DNA from: Ruegeria intermedia
GTDB taxonomy: Bacteria; Pseudomonadota; Alphaproteobacteria; Rhodobacterales; Rhodobacteraceae
Assembly (NCBI RefSeq): GCF_900129345.1
Contig: NZ_FQVK01000001.1
Coordinates: 186,001-250,000 of the forward strand
Reading direction: 5' to 3'
DNA length: 64,000 bases
A program made the position numbers and the translations under genes. A model generated the notes under the pieces. The model worked only from the letters and a program-made list of their open reading frames with translations, was not told where the DNA came from and made no database searches. Within the stretch, counting starts at the first letter, position 1. Each line of letters begins with the position of its first letter. This document shows positions 24,262-34,570 of the stretch, piece after piece.

Positions 24262-27060
24262 ATGAGCAAATTCGGAAAAGGCTGCCATCTGCATCTGATC
24301 GACGGATCGGCCTTCATCTTTCGCGCCTATCACGCGCTGCCGCCGCTGACGCGGAAGTCGGACGGGATGCCGATCGGCGCCGTTTCGGGCTTTTGCAACA
24401 TGCTGCAACGGTACGTGGATGGCGACCACGGCCCCGATGCGCCGACCCATCTGGCGGTGATCTTCGACAAGGGCTCGCACACTTTCCGCAACGATCTGTA
24501 TGACCTCTACAAGGCCAACCGCGAGGCGATGCCCGAGGATCTGCGCCCGCAGATCCCGCTGACCCGGCAGGCGACCGAGGCCTTCAACATTCCCTGCAAG
24601 GAGTTGGAGGGCTATGAGGCCGACGACATCATCGCCACGTTGGCCTGTCAGGCGCGCAAGGCAGGGGGCCGGGTGACCATCGTCAGTTCCGACAAGGACC
24701 TGATGCAGTTGGTGGGCGACGGTGTCGAAATGCTGGACGCCATGAAGAACAAGCGCATCGACCGCGAGGGGGTGTTCGAGAAATTCGGCGTCTACCCCGA
24801 GCGTGTGGTGGATGTGCAGGCGCTGGCCGGTGACAGCGTGGACAACGTGCCGGGCGCGCCGGGGATCGGGATCAAGACGGCGGCGCTGCTGATCAACGAG
24901 TTCGGCGATCTGGAGACGCTGCTGGACCGCGCCGAGGAGATCAAGCAGCCCAAGCGCCGCCAGACCCTGATCGAGAAACGCGACCAGATCGAGCTGTCGA
25001 AGAAGCTGGTGCAGCTGGACTGCAAGACGCCGCTGGATTTCACGCTGGACGATCTGGAGCTGCGCGACCCGGACCCGGACAAGCTGTTGTCGTTCCTGGC
25101 CGAGATGGAATTCCGCACGCTTTCCAAGCGGATCGCCGACAAGTTGAGGGTCGAGCCGCCGGTGATCGCGGATACACCGGCCCCGGCGGCAGACGAGCCG
25201 CAGGCCGAGGAGATCCCGTTCGATGCCAGCAAATACGAATGCGTGCGCGATGCCGCGGCCCTGCGGAAATGGATCGATCAGGCGCAGGAACGCGGCTGGG
25301 TGGCGGTGGACACCGAGACCACCGGGTTGAACGAGATGGTGGCCGATCTGGTCGGCATCTCGCTGTGCATCGAGCCGGGCGAGGCCTGTTACATCCCGCT
25401 GACTCATCGCGACGGGGCCAGCGACGACCTGTTCGGCTCGGACGCGCTGGCCGAGGGGCAGATGCCGCTGGATGAGGCGCTGGCGCTGCTCAAGCCGGTG
25501 CTTGAGGATCCGTCGATCCTGAAGATCGGGCAGAACATGAAATACGATGCCAAGATCTTTGCGCGCTATGGCGTGGAGGTGGCCCCGATCGACGATACGA
25601 TGCTGATGTCCTATGCCATGCATGCGGGCGAGCATGGGCATGGCATGGACACGCTGTCGGAACGCTATCTGGGTCATACGCCGATCCCGATCAAGCCGCT
25701 GCTGGGCTCGGGCAAATCGGCAATCACCTTCGACAAGGTGCCGATCGACGAGGCCACCGCCTATGCCGCCGAGGATGCCGACATCACCCTGCGCCTGTGG
25801 AAGCTGTTCAAGCCGCAGCTGCACCGGGTTCAGGTGACCACCGTCTATGAAACGCTCGAGCGCCCCTTGGTGCCGGTTCTTGCCCGGATGGAGATGCATG
25901 GCATCAAGGTCGACCGCGACGTGCTGAGCCGCATGTCGAACGCCTTTGCCCAGAAAATGGCCGCGTTGGAGGCTGAAATCCACGAGCTGGCCGGAGAAAC
26001 CTTCAATGTCGGCTCGCCCGCGCAGCTGGGCGAGATCCTGTTTGAAAAGATGGGCCTGGAAGGTGGCAAGAAGGGCAAGACCGGCAAGTATTCGACCGGC
26101 GCCGACGTGTTGGAAGATCTGGCGACCGAGCATGAGCTGCCACGCAAGGTGCTGGACTGGCGGCAGCTGTCCAAGCTGAAATCGACCTATACCGACGCGT
26201 TGCAGACTCATATCAACCCCGACACGGGGCGGGTGCATACGTCTTATGCCATCACCGGGGCGAACACGGGGCGTCTGGCCTCGACCGACCCCAATCTGCA
26301 GAATATCCCGGTGCGTACAGAAGAAGGCCGCCGCATCCGCGAGGCCTTCATCGCCGAGCCGGGCAATGTTCTGGTGTCGCTCGACTATTCACAGATCGAG
26401 CTGCGTATTCTGGCACATGTCGCTGACATTCCGGCCCTGAAACAGGCCTTTGCCGACGGGCTGGACATTCACGCCATGACCGCCTCGGAAATGTTCGACG
26501 TGCCATTGGACGAGATGACGCCCGAGATCCGCCGCAAGGCCAAGGCGATCAATTTCGGCGTGATCTACGGCATTTCGGGCTTTGGCCTGGCGCGCAACCT
26601 GCGCATTCCGCGGGCCGAGGCGCAGGGCTTCATCGACCGCTATTTTGAACGCTTCCCGGGCATCCGGCGCTACATGGATGACACCATCGCCTTTGCCAAA
26701 GAGCATGGCTATGTGCAGACGCTGTTCGGGCGCAAGATCCACACGACGGAAATCAATGCCAAAGGGCCGCATGCGGGGTTCGCGCGCCGGGCGGCGATCA
26801 ACGCGCCGATCCAGGGCACGGCGGCCGATGTGATCCGTCGGGCGATGGTACGCATGCCCGAGGCGATCGACGGGCTGCCGGCCAAGATGCTGCTGCAGGT
26901 GCATGACGAACTGTTGTTCGAAGTGGCCGAGGATGCGGTGGACAAGACCATCGAGATTGCACGCGACGTGATGGAGAACGCGCCCGATCCGGCGGTGAAG
27001 CTGGACGTGAAACTGACGGTGGATGCGGGCAAGGGCGCCAACTGGGCCGAGGCGCATTAG
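24262..27060 (+). CDS. polA: DNA polymerase I
   Basis: A 932-residue enzyme for Okazaki fragment maturation and repair. An N-terminal 5' nuclease domain (LIDGSAFIFRAYHALPPL; SSDKDLMQL; GDSVDNVPGAPGIG) is followed by a 3'-5' exonuclease with the active DTET motif at about 350-353. The polymerase domain has motif A DYSQIELR (about 708), motif B RRKAKAINFGVIYG and motif C QVHDELLFEV. The proofreading residues are intact, unlike some Pol I homologues. A GGGAGAG Shine-Dalgarno precedes the ATG. Confidence 0.98.
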   Translation: MSKFGKGCHLHLIDGSAFIFRAYHALPPLTRKSDGMPIGAVSGFCNMLQRYVDGDHGPDAPTHLAVIFDKGSHTFRNDLYDLYKANREAMPEDLRPQIPLTRQATEAFNIPCKELEGYEADDIIATLACQARKAGGRVTIVSSDKDLMQLVGDGVEMLDAMKNKRIDREGVFEKFGVYPERVVDVQALAGDSVDNVPGAPGIGIKTAALLINEFGDLETLLDRAEEIKQPKRRQTLIEKRDQIELSKKLVQLDCKTPLDFTLDDLELRDPDPDKLLSFLAEMEFRTLSKRIADKLRVEPPVIADTPAPAADEPQAEEIPFDASKYECVRDAAALRKWIDQAQERGWVAVDTETTGLNEMVADLVGISLCIEPGEACYIPLTHRDGASDDLFGSDALAEGQMPLDEALALLKPVLEDPSILKIGQNMKYDAKIFARYGVEVAPIDDTMLMSYAMHAGEHGHGMDTLSERYLGHTPIPIKPLLGSGKSAITFDKVPIDEATAYAAEDADITLRLWKLFKPQLHRVQVTTVYETLERPLVPVLARMEMHGIKVDRDVLSRMSNAFAQKMAALEAEIHELAGETFNVGSPAQLGEILFEKMGLEGGKKGKTGKYSTGADVLEDLATEHELPRKVLDWRQLSKLKSTYTDALQTHINPDTGRVHTSYAITGANTGRLASTDPNLQNIPVRTEEGRRIREAFIAEPGNVLVSLDYSQIELRILAHVADIPALKQAFADGLDIHAMTASEMFDVPLDEMTPEIRRKAKAINFGVIYGISGFGLARNLRIPRAEAQGFIDRYFERFPGIRRYMDDTIAFAKEHGYVQTLFGRKIHTTEINAKGPHAGFARRAAINAPIQGTAADVIRRAMVRMPEAIDGLPAKMLLQVHDELLFEVAEDAVDKTIEIARDVMENAPDPAVKLDVKLTVDAGKGANWAEAH

Positions 27061-27109
27061 GCAAGCGCCGTGCCGCTCATCAGGCCCGGCGGGCCATCTT
27101 TGCGGCAGG

Positions 27110-27340
27110 TCAGGCCTCGGGCCTGACCAACAGCGCGACCAGCCGACGGGTCAGCGGAGCCACGAACAGAACCACTGCGAAGGCCACCGGCCAGCTGATG
27201 CTCCACGCGCCCATCCAGCTGGCAAAGGTCTCGGGGCCCAGCCCGATTTCTTTGACCGTTGCGATGCAGGTCACGATGCAGGACATCAACCCAGACAGGA
27301 TCAATCCGAACAGGACGGGGGCAAAGCGGGCGGGGATCAT
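27110..27340 (-). CDS. DUF2798 small membrane protein
   Basis: 76 residues with two predicted membrane helices (about 6-28 and 43-62). The pattern MIPARFAPVLFGLILSGLMS and the Trp-rich WMGAWSISWPVAF middle are typical of DUF2798. The start at 27340 has AGAGGAAG upstream; the longer open frame would read into the hyi gene. It is convergent with polA. Function unknown. Confidence 0.8.
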   Translation of the reverse strand: MIPARFAPVLFGLILSGLMSCIVTCIATVKEIGLGPETFASWMGAWSISWPVAFAVVLFVAPLTRRLVALLVRPEA

Positions 27341-27416
27341 GCGGCACTTCCTCTGCTGATTTGCCTTTTCATATGCAGCACTCGAAATGTGATTTCCAGT
27401 GCGCAGGCGCACAGGC

Positions 27417-28169
27417 CTATTGCATCCAGCGCAGAGAGGAAGCGGTGCGCCGGGTCGAAGGCGTGTATTCGGCGCTGACCCAGCCGTCATAGCCGCTGTC
27501 GTCGATCGCTGCGAACAGGGCGGGGAAATCGGTCTCGTCCCGGCCGGGTTCCGAGCGGTCGGGGGCCGATCCGATCTGAATATGTACGATCCGGCCGCGG
27601 AATCTGTCCCAGACGGCCTGTGCATCGCCATGGATCATCCGGGCATGAAAGCTGTCGAATTGAAGGCCCACATTCGGGCGGTCGATCCGGTCCAGGCACG
27701 CGGCGGCCAGATCATAGTCGTTCAGGAAGTATCCCGGTTGCGAGACCGGGTTCAGCGGTTCGATCGTGAACCGTTGATGCGGCGCAAAATCCGCGGCCCA
27801 TTGCAGGTTGCGCATGAAACAGTCCTGCGCGTCCGCCCCCGAGGCATAGCCCGCCATCACATGGATCAGGCCGGGCTTCAGCGCCTCGGCATAGCGCAGG
27901 ACGCGGCGGATGTCGGACTGGAACCGCCCCTCGCCCCCGGGCACGGCCGCATAGCCGGGCTGGCCGCCGGCATAGTTGGGCGGCGGCGCGTTGATCAGCA
28001 CCAGGTCCAGCCCGTTTGCCAGCAACGCGCGGCGGGTTTCCTTGGCCGCCAGGTCATAGGGAAACAGAATCTCGACCGCCTTGAACCCTGCATCCGCTGC
28101 CGCCTTGAACCGGTCGAGGTAAGGCAGCTCGGCAAAGAGCAGCGAGATATTGGCGGCAAATCTGGGCAT
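27417..28169 (-). CDS. hyi: Hydroxypyruvate isomerase family protein
   Basis: A 250-residue TIM-barrel sugar isomerase. MPRFAANISLLFAELPYLDRF, the metal-site segment FTIEPLNPVS, GLQFDSFHARM and HIQIGSAPDRSEPG match Hyi, which interconverts hydroxypyruvate and tartronate semialdehyde in glyoxylate metabolism. Family members can also be generic 3-epimerases or isomerases, and glycerate-pathway partners such as glyoxylate carboligase are not adjacent. The start at 28169 is the family N-terminus; upstream frame sequence is not protein-like. Confidence 0.87.
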   Translation of the reverse strand: MPRFAANISLLFAELPYLDRFKAAADAGFKAVEILFPYDLAAKETRRALLANGLDLVLINAPPPNYAGGQPGYAAVPGGEGRFQSDIRRVLRYAEALKPGLIHVMAGYASGADAQDCFMRNLQWAADFAPHQRFTIEPLNPVSQPGYFLNDYDLAAACLDRIDRPNVGLQFDSFHARMIHGDAQAVWDRFRGRIVHIQIGSAPDRSEPGRDETDFPALFAAIDDSGYDGWVSAEYTPSTRRTASSLRWMQ

Positions 28170-28343
28170 TGTCCCCTCGGTCCGACGGCGCGCCGACCAT
28201 AGTGGCGTGCGGCGTGCAGAGGAAGGGTTTGAAAACGACAATATGTCGAAAATCGGCCAGACCGGCGCGGGCCGATTGTGAAGGGTCGGGGTATTGCAGC
28301 GAATCATTTTCGTGGCGCTGCACCAACAAAAGGATTGAAACCG

Positions 28344-29288
28344 ATGGCGATGAGTCCGGACCCCGTTCGCGGGCCCAGTTTCGCTGCGCCCGGCGCGCGG
28401 CAATCCGCCCTGTCCGGAAACGGGCTGGCGGTGGCGTCGATGCTGACCTGGGCGGCCGGATTCCCGGCGGCCGAGATCCTGTTGCAGTCCTGGCCGCCCG
28501 TCGCCCTGTGGGCGGCGCGAGCGCTGCTGGCGGTGGCGGTGATGGTGCCGGTCTGGATCTGGATCGACGGACCCCGCGCCGTGCTGCGCGCCCGCTGGGG
28601 ACATGCGGTGCGGGTCGGCGGTTTCGGCCTGGGGCTGGGCATGTTCCTGATCATCCTGGCGCAGAAGCTGACCGACCCCGTGACGGTTGCCATCATCGCC
28701 TCCTGCGCGCCTTTGATTGCGACGCTGCTCGAGTTGGCGGCGGGAACCCGCAGATTGCGGTGGAACTTCGCGTTGGGCGTGGTCGTTTCGATCATCGGCG
28801 GGCTGATCGCCACCAGCGCCATCGCGCCCGCGCAGCTGGGGCTGGGCGCGCTCTGTGCGGTGGGGTCGACCACGTTGTTCTGCTGGGGCAGCATGGCCAC
28901 GTCACGCGATTTCCCCGACCTCAGCCAGACCGGCCGCACCACGATCACGCTGGCCGGTGGCGCGATCGTGGCCTCGGTTCTGATCGGGCTGGCCAGCCTG
29001 GCCGGGTTCGACATTCGTCCGCAACGTCCCATCGACACGCAGCAGGCCGGGATGCTGGTCATCTACGCGCTGATATCGCTGGGCCTCAGCCAGGTTCTGT
29101 TCATCGCCTCGGTCGGCAAGTTGGGCGTGGCGCTGGCCTCGTTCCACATCAACGTGGCCCCGTTCTATGTGATGGTCATCATGCTGGTGCTGGGCGAGGA
29201 GTGGAACTGGACCCGTGCGTTGGGCGCGGCGGTGGTGGCGCTGGCCGTGGTGCTGGCGCAGGACCGACCCGGGCGGCAGACGGCCTAG
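28344..29288 (+). CDS. EamA/DMT superfamily permease
   Basis: A 314-residue membrane protein with two EamA repeats and about ten helices. The first repeat starts at [18 protein letters not shown] and the second ends at [23 protein letters not shown]. The start at 28344 has AAAAGGA about eight bases upstream. It diverges from the hydroxypyruvate isomerase gene, so a related substrate is possible but not shown. Its stop overlaps the stop of the convergent DUF1285 gene. Confidence 0.85.
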   Translation: MAMSPDPVRGPSFAAPGARQSALSGNGLAVASMLTWAAGFPAAEILLQSWPPVALWAARALLAVAVMVPVWIWIDGPRAVLRARWGHAVRVGGFGLGLGMFLIILAQKLTDPVTVAIIASCAPLIATLLELAAGTRRLRWNFALGVVVSIIGGLIATSAIAPAQLGLGALCAVGSTTLFCWGSMATSRDFPDLSQTGRTTITLAGGAIVASVLIGLASLAGFDIRPQRPIDTQQAGMLVIYALISLGLSQVLFIASVGKLGVALASFHINVAPFYVMVIMLVLGEEWNWTRALGAAVVALAVVLAQDRPGRQTA

Positions 29289-29866
29289 CCGTCGCCCACC
29301 GCGTCCGACGGCGCGATGGCAAAGAATTGCCCGCCCGACCAGACGCCGAACTGCCCGTCGTGATGGGTGGCGATGTCCACCAGCCGATAGAAGCTTTTGC
29401 GGTCGATCCGCGCCTCGAGGTTCGACCGCACCAATATATACGGTCTGGGCTCGTTTGTTTCCGGGTCGATGACCACCCGGATCGGATGATCCGGCCCGGC
29501 CGTCACCGTATCGCCGACATGGGTGGTAAAGGTCAGAACCTGATCCTCGCCCGCGCCGGAGCGGTCAAAATCGACCGCGACGAATGGCGCGTCTTCGACC
29601 GTGATGCCGACCTTTTCGACCGGGGTGACCAGGAAATAGGCATCCCCCTCTTTCTTGAGAATCGATGAAAACAGCTTCACCAACTCGAACCGGGTGATGG
29701 GCGACCCTAGATAATACCAGGTGCCATCGCGCGCGATGCGCATGTCAAGATCGCCGCAGAACGGAGGATTCCACTTGTCCACAGGGGGCAGACCCCGCGG
29801 TTTGACTGCCTTGACCGAGGCCGCCAGACCCTCGGGCGACGGTTTCACAGGATTTTGTCCGCTCAT
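29285..29866 (-). CDS. DUF1285 family protein
   Basis: A 193-residue protein with the family landmarks [38 protein letters not shown] and [25 protein letters not shown]1285 proteins are soluble two-domain beta-barrel-like proteins of unknown function. ATG 29866 (MSGQNPV) is chosen over ATG 29878, whose purine-rich stretch abuts the start codon too closely; either is possible. It is divergent from the MoxR operon. Confidence 0.83.
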   Translation of the reverse strand: MSGQNPVKPSPEGLAASVKAVKPRGLPPVDKWNPPFCGDLDMRIARDGTWYYLGSPITRFELVKLFSSILKKEGDAYFLVTPVEKVGITVEDAPFVAVDFDRSGAGEDQVLTFTTHVGDTVTAGPDHPIRVVIDPETNEPRPYILVRSNLEARIDRKSFYRLVDIATHHDGQFGVWSGGQFFAIAPSDAVGDG

Positions 29867-29931
29867 TGTTTTTGCCATTTCCTCGCAGCGCGATACACTT
29901 CATCTATAATAAGTCCACGGAAGGGAAAGTC

Positions 29932-30939
29932 ATGACCGAACCCGCCGACCTCGTGTCCGAGATCGAAGCGCTGGAAGAGAAACTGCAACAGGCCAAATCC
30001 TCGATCACCCGCCGCTTCATCGGGCAGGAGAGGGTCGTCGACCTGACGCTGACGGCGCTGCTGTGTGGCGGTCATGCCCTGCTGATCGGGCTGCCGGGCC
30101 TGGGCAAGACGCGGCTGGTCGAAACCTTGTCCACCGTCATGGGCCTGCATGGCAACCGCATCCAGTTCACCCCCGACCTGATGCCGGCCGACATTCTGGG
30201 GTCCGAGGTTCTGGACACCGCCGAGGATGGCAGCCGCCATTTCCGATTCATTCCTGGCCCGATCTTCTGTGAACTCTTGATGGCGGACGAGATCAACCGC
30301 GCCAGCCCGCGCACCCAGTCGGCGCTGCTGCAGGCGATGCAGGAACGCACGGTGACCGTCGCGGGCGAGGATCGCGCGCTGGGCGTGCCGTTCCATGTGC
30401 TTGCCACCCAGAACCCGATCGAACAGGAAGGCACCTATCCGCTGCCCGAGGCGCAGCTTGACCGGTTCCTGGTGCAGATCGACGTGAACTATCCCGACCG
30501 CCAGACCGAGCGTGACATCCTGCTGGCCACCACCGGCGTGGCCGAGGAAGAGGCGCACCAGATCTTCACCAAGGAAGAATTGCTGGCCGCGCAGGTTCTG
30601 CTGCGCCGGATGCCGGTGGGCGAGTCGGTGGTCGAACTGATCCTCGATCTGGTGCGCGCGTTCCGCCCCGAGGAACCCGGCGTGTCCGAGCGCGTGTCCG
30701 AGACCGTCGCCTGGGGCCCCGGTCCGCGCGCGGCGCAGGCGCTGATGATGACGGTGCGGGCGCGGGCGATGCTGCAGGGCCGGCTGGCCCCCAATGCCGA
30801 AGACGTGCTGGACATGGCGCGCCCGGTGCTCAGCCACCGGATGGCGCTGAACTTCGCCGCGCGGGCGCGCGGTGACAGCCTGGCCGACCTGATCGAAACC
30901 ACCGCGGCCGGGCTTGTCCGGGCCGAGGCGGCGGCGTGA
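29932..30939 (+). CDS. MoxR-family AAA+ ATPase
   Basis: A 335-residue MoxR-type ATPase, a chaperone-like protein that usually acts with DUF58 and membrane partners on cell-envelope or metalloprotein maturation. Walker A GLPGLGKT (53-60), Walker B ELLMADEINRA, sensor ATQNPIEQEGTYPLPEAQLDRF and the C-terminal lid are present. ATG 29932 follows GGAAGGGAAAG. A TATAAT at 29905-29910 is a possible -10 element without a good -35. It overlaps the next gene as GTGA, opening a four-gene operon. Confidence 0.93.
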   Translation: MTEPADLVSEIEALEEKLQQAKSSITRRFIGQERVVDLTLTALLCGGHALLIGLPGLGKTRLVETLSTVMGLHGNRIQFTPDLMPADILGSEVLDTAEDGSRHFRFIPGPIFCELLMADEINRASPRTQSALLQAMQERTVTVAGEDRALGVPFHVLATQNPIEQEGTYPLPEAQLDRFLVQIDVNYPDRQTERDILLATTGVAEEEAHQIFTKEELLAAQVLLRRMPVGESVVELILDLVRAFRPEEPGVSERVSETVAWGPGPRAAQALMMTVRARAMLQGRLAPNAEDVLDMARPVLSHRMALNFAARARGDSLADLIETTAAGLVRAEAAA

Positions 30940-31811
30940 ACGCGGCCCGCACCCTTCGCGAAAGATCCGAGGCCGAGGCGTCCCGGCTGCCGCCGCTGTT
31001 GGCGCGGGCCGAACACCTCGCCGGAACCGTGCTGCTGGGCGATCACGGCCGGCGGCGTTCGGGATTGGGCGATGATTTCTGGCAATACCGGCCGGCCCAG
31101 ATCGGCGACAGCCGGCGGATGATCGACCATCGGCGCTCGGCCCGCGGCGATCAGCAATATGTGCGCGAACGCGAGTGGCAGATCGCGCAGTCGATCATGC
31201 TGTGGGTCGATCAGGGCGCCTCGATGCGCTTTGCGTCCGACAAACCGCTGCCGACCAAGGCCGACCGCGCCCGCCTTCTGGGGCTGGCCACGGCGATCCT
31301 GCTGGTGCGCGGGGGCGAGCGTGTGGGCCTGACCGGCACCACCCTGCCGCCCCGGCGCGGCAACGCCCAGATCATCCGGCTGGCGCAGGCCCTTTCCGAA
31401 GATACCGAGGCCGATTATGCCCCGCCCGAGCACCGCGCAATGATCCCCCATGCCCGCGCCGTGTTCATCTCTGACTTTCTGGGCCCGCTGGATGAGGTCG
31501 AACTGGCCCTGACTAAGGCCGCCGACCGCGGCGTGCGCGGTGTGCTGCTGCAGGTTCTGGACCCGGGCGAGGAGAACTTCCCCTATCGCGGGCGCACCAT
31601 CTTCGAAAGCGTCGGCGGTACGGTCCGGCACGAGACACTGAAGGCGGGCGACCTGCGAGAGCGGTATCTGGCGCGGCTGGCGCGGCGCAAGGATGACCTG
31701 ACGCGCCTGTGCCGAGTGACCGGCTGGCAGCTGGGGCTGCACCATACAAGCGACAGCGCGCAGGCGGCACTATTGTGGCTCTATCGTGCGCTGGACGGAG
31801 GGGCGCGATGA
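30936..31811 (+). CDS. DUF58 domain-containing protein
   Basis: A 291-residue soluble protein carrying the DUF58 landmark of RRSGLGDDFWQYRPAQIGDSRRMIDHRRSAR, followed by a von Willebrand A-like segment (LWVDQGASMRF, GLATAILLVRGGERVGL) that resembles the MoxR partner in other operons. The GTG start at 30936 overlaps the moxR stop; its own stop overlaps the next start as ATGA. The pairing with MoxR is conserved across bacteria and implies a joint role, probably at the cytoplasmic face of the membrane. Confidence 0.92.
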   Translation: MNAARTLRERSEAEASRLPPLLARAEHLAGTVLLGDHGRRRSGLGDDFWQYRPAQIGDSRRMIDHRRSARGDQQYVREREWQIAQSIMLWVDQGASMRFASDKPLPTKADRARLLGLATAILLVRGGERVGLTGTTLPPRRGNAQIIRLAQALSEDTEADYAPPEHRAMIPHARAVFISDFLGPLDEVELALTKAADRGVRGVLLQVLDPGEENFPYRGRTIFESVGGTVRHETLKAGDLRERYLARLARRKDDLTRLCRVTGWQLGLHHTSDSAQAALLWLYRALDGGAR

Positions 31812-34570
31812 CGGTTCTGGCGGGCATCGGCTTTACCGCGCCATGGGTGTTGCTGGGTCTGCTGACCCTGCCGATCCTGTGGCTGGTCCTGCGCGCCGTG
31901 CCGCCCGCGCCGATCCGCCGGCTGTTCCCGGCGGTGACCCTGTTGCTGGGCCTGAAGGACGACGAGAGCGTAGCCGACCGCACCCCGTGGTGGCTGCTGC
32001 TGCTGCGGATGCTGGCGGCGGCGGCGATCATCATCGGTCTGGCCGGCCCGGTTCTGAACCCGTCGCGCGACCAGACCGGATCGGGGCCACTGCTGCTGGT
32101 GCTGGATGCCAGCTGGGCAGGGGCCACGCGCTGGCCCGCCACGCTGGATCAGATCGACGCGCAGCTGACCGAAGCCGGACGGGCCGGGCGCCCCGTGTCG
32201 ATTCTGCGACTGACCGAGCCGGAACCGCCGGTCTTCCAGGCCGCCGAAGCCTGGCGCAATCGCCTGCCCGGACTGGTTCCGCAGCCGTGGCAGCCGGACA
32301 CGGCTCAGATCGAACAGGCCCTGACCGACCTGTCGGCGGTCGAGGGCGGCTTCGACACGCACTGGTTCACGGACAAGCTGGACTATCCGGGCCGCGAAAC
32401 CCTGCTGACTGCGCTGGAGGCGCGGGGCGCGGTCACGGTCTATCGCGCGGCGGCGCCCATCCTGGCGCTGCGGCCAGCCACCTATCAGGACGGGGCGATC
32501 CGGCTGACCGCGGTGCGCGCCACACCCGGTCCGGCGCAGACCGTCACCATCAATGCGCAGGGGCGCGACCCGGCGGGCGTGATGCGCCTGCTGCAATCGG
32601 TCGAGGTCAGCTTTGACAGCGGCGCGACCCAAGCACAGGCCGATCTGGCCTTGCCATCCGAACTGCGCGCCCGCATCACGCGGTTCGAGCTGCAGGGCCA
32701 GCGGTCGGCCGGGGCGGTGTCGCTGACCGATGACAGCCTGCGCCGGCGCGAGGTCGCCCTGATCGCCGGAACCGTCAACCGCGAGGGGCTGGAGCTGCTG
32801 TCGCCGCTGCACTACCTGACACAGGTGCTGATCCCAACCGCCGATTTCGTCGAGGGCGGGCTGACCGAGGTTCTGCCCGCCAACCCGGATGTGATCGTGC
32901 TGGCCGATGTGGCCAAGCTGACCCCCGCCGAACAGGCCGGATTGGTCGAATGGGTCGAGCAGGGCGGGCTGTTGCTGCGCTTTGCCGGTCCGCACATGGC
33001 CGCCAGCGATCTGGGCCGCGATGCCGAAGACACGCTGCTGCCGGTGCGGCTGCGCAGCGGTGGCCGCTCGGTCGGCGGCGCGATGAGCTGGGGCGAGGCC
33101 AAGGGGCTGGCGCCCTTCCAGGAGGGCTCGCCCTTCTACGGGTTGCGCATCCCCGACGACGTGACCGTCAGCACCCAGGTGATGGCGCAGCCCGATCCGA
33201 ACCTGGCCGACCGGGTGATCGCCGCGCTGTCGGATGGCACGCCGCTGGTGACGCGCAAGCCGCTGGGTCTGGGTCAGGTGGTGTTGTTCCACGTCACCGC
33301 CGATGCCGAATGGTCGACGCTGCCGCTGTCGGGCCTGTTCGTCGAAATGCTGGATCGGCTGGCCGTGGCCTCGGCCGCCAAGACGCGGCAGGTCGAACAG
33401 TTGCAAGGCACCACATGGGAGCCGATTCAGGTGATGGACGGGTTCGGAACCCTGTCCGACGCCGGCAATCTGGCCGGTGTCGATGGCCCGGCGCTGGTAT
33501 CCGGCGCCCTGGGCCCCGACCTGCGCCCGGGTCTGTATGAAAGCGGCAAGCAGAAGCTGGCCCTGAACGTGCTGACCGAGGACAGCGTGCTGCGCCCGAT
33601 CAGCTGGCCTGCGGATGTGCCCATCAAGGGGCAGGAGGTCAGCGCCGAAACGCCGGTCGGAGGCCTGCTGCTGAGCCTGGCCCTGATCCTGCTGGCGGTT
33701 GACGTGGTGGCCTCGCTGGCGCTGTCGGGGCGTCTGGGGCTGGCGCGGGCGGCGGCGGTGGCGCTGGGCGCGGTTCTGATCGCGCCGCAGGCGGAGGCGC
33801 AGACGCCCGAGGAGACCGAATTCGCCTTGCAGGCGACCAAGGATCTGGTGCTGGCCCATGTCCTGACCGGAAACGACCAGATCGACGACCTCGCCCATGC
33901 CGGGCTGCGCGGCCTGTCGCAGACCCTGACCTATCGCACATCCGTCGAACCGGCCGAGCCGATGGGCGTGGACCTCGAGCGTGACGAACTGGCCTTCTTC
34001 CCGCTGCTCTACTGGCCGATCACGCCGGATCAGCCCCAGCCCTCGGCTGAGGCCTATGCCAAGCTGAACGCCTATCTGCGATCGGGCGGGATGATCCTGT
34101 TCGACACGCGCGATGCCGACATCGCCGGGTTCGGCGCGGCCAGCCCCAATGGGCGCAAGCTGCAACAGCTGGCGACCCCGCTGAATATCCCCGCGTTGGA
34201 GCCTGTTCCGCGCGATCACGTCCTGACCCGAACCTTCTATCTGTTGCAGGATTTCCCGGGCCGCTATGCCGGAACCGAGGTCTGGGTCGAGGCCGCGCCA
34301 CCCGACGCCGAACAGATCGAGGGCATGCCCTTCCGCAACCTCAACGACAACGTCACCCCGGTGGTGATCGGGGGCAACGACTGGGCCGGAGCCTGGGCGA
34401 TCGACCGGAACGGGCAGGCGCTGCTGCCGGTCGGGCGCGGCTATGCCGGAGAACGCCAGCGCGAGCTGGCCAACCGGTTCGGCGTCAATCTGGTCATGCA
34501 CGTGCTGACCGGGAACTACAAATCCGATCAGGTGCACGTGCCTGCTCTGCTTGACAGGTTGGGCCAATGA
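31808..34570 (+). CDS. DUF4159 / BatA-like membrane protein
   Basis: A 920-residue protein with two N-terminal membrane helices (about 10-30 and 58-78, the aerotolerance/BatA N-terminal pattern), a large Ala/Leu-rich middle region, a further membrane pair near 615-665, and a C-terminal DUF4159 domain (about 675-920) with FPLLYWPITPDQ, FDTRDADI and GRYAGTEVWVEA. It is the third gene of the MoxR operon, with four-base overlaps at both ends. It probably spans the inner membrane and exposes the DUF4159 region; the substrate is unknown. Confidence 0.9.
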   Translation: MTVLAGIGFTAPWVLLGLLTLPILWLVLRAVPPAPIRRLFPAVTLLLGLKDDESVADRTPWWLLLLRMLAAAAIIIGLAGPVLNPSRDQTGSGPLLLVLDASWAGATRWPATLDQIDAQLTEAGRAGRPVSILRLTEPEPPVFQAAEAWRNRLPGLVPQPWQPDTAQIEQALTDLSAVEGGFDTHWFTDKLDYPGRETLLTALEARGAVTVYRAAAPILALRPATYQDGAIRLTAVRATPGPAQTVTINAQGRDPAGVMRLLQSVEVSFDSGATQAQADLALPSELRARITRFELQGQRSAGAVSLTDDSLRRREVALIAGTVNREGLELLSPLHYLTQVLIPTADFVEGGLTEVLPANPDVIVLADVAKLTPAEQAGLVEWVEQGGLLLRFAGPHMAASDLGRDAEDTLLPVRLRSGGRSVGGAMSWGEAKGLAPFQEGSPFYGLRIPDDVTVSTQVMAQPDPNLADRVIAALSDGTPLVTRKPLGLGQVVLFHVTADAEWSTLPLSGLFVEMLDRLAVASAAKTRQVEQLQGTTWEPIQVMDGFGTLSDAGNLAGVDGPALVSGALGPDLRPGLYESGKQKLALNVLTEDSVLRPISWPADVPIKGQEVSAETPVGGLLLSLALILLAVDVVASLALSGRLGLARAAAVALGAVLIAPQAEAQTPEETEFALQATKDLVLAHVLTGNDQIDDLAHAGLRGLSQTLTYRTSVEPAEPMGVDLERDELAFFPLLYWPITPDQPQPSAEAYAKLNAYLRSGGMILFDTRDADIAGFGAASPNGRKLQQLATPLNIPALEPVPRDHVLTRTFYLLQDFPGRYAGTEVWVEAAPPDAEQIEGMPFRNLNDNVTPVVIGGNDWAGAWAIDRNGQALLPVGRGYAGERQRELANRFGVNLVMHVLTGNYKSDQVHVPALLDRLGQ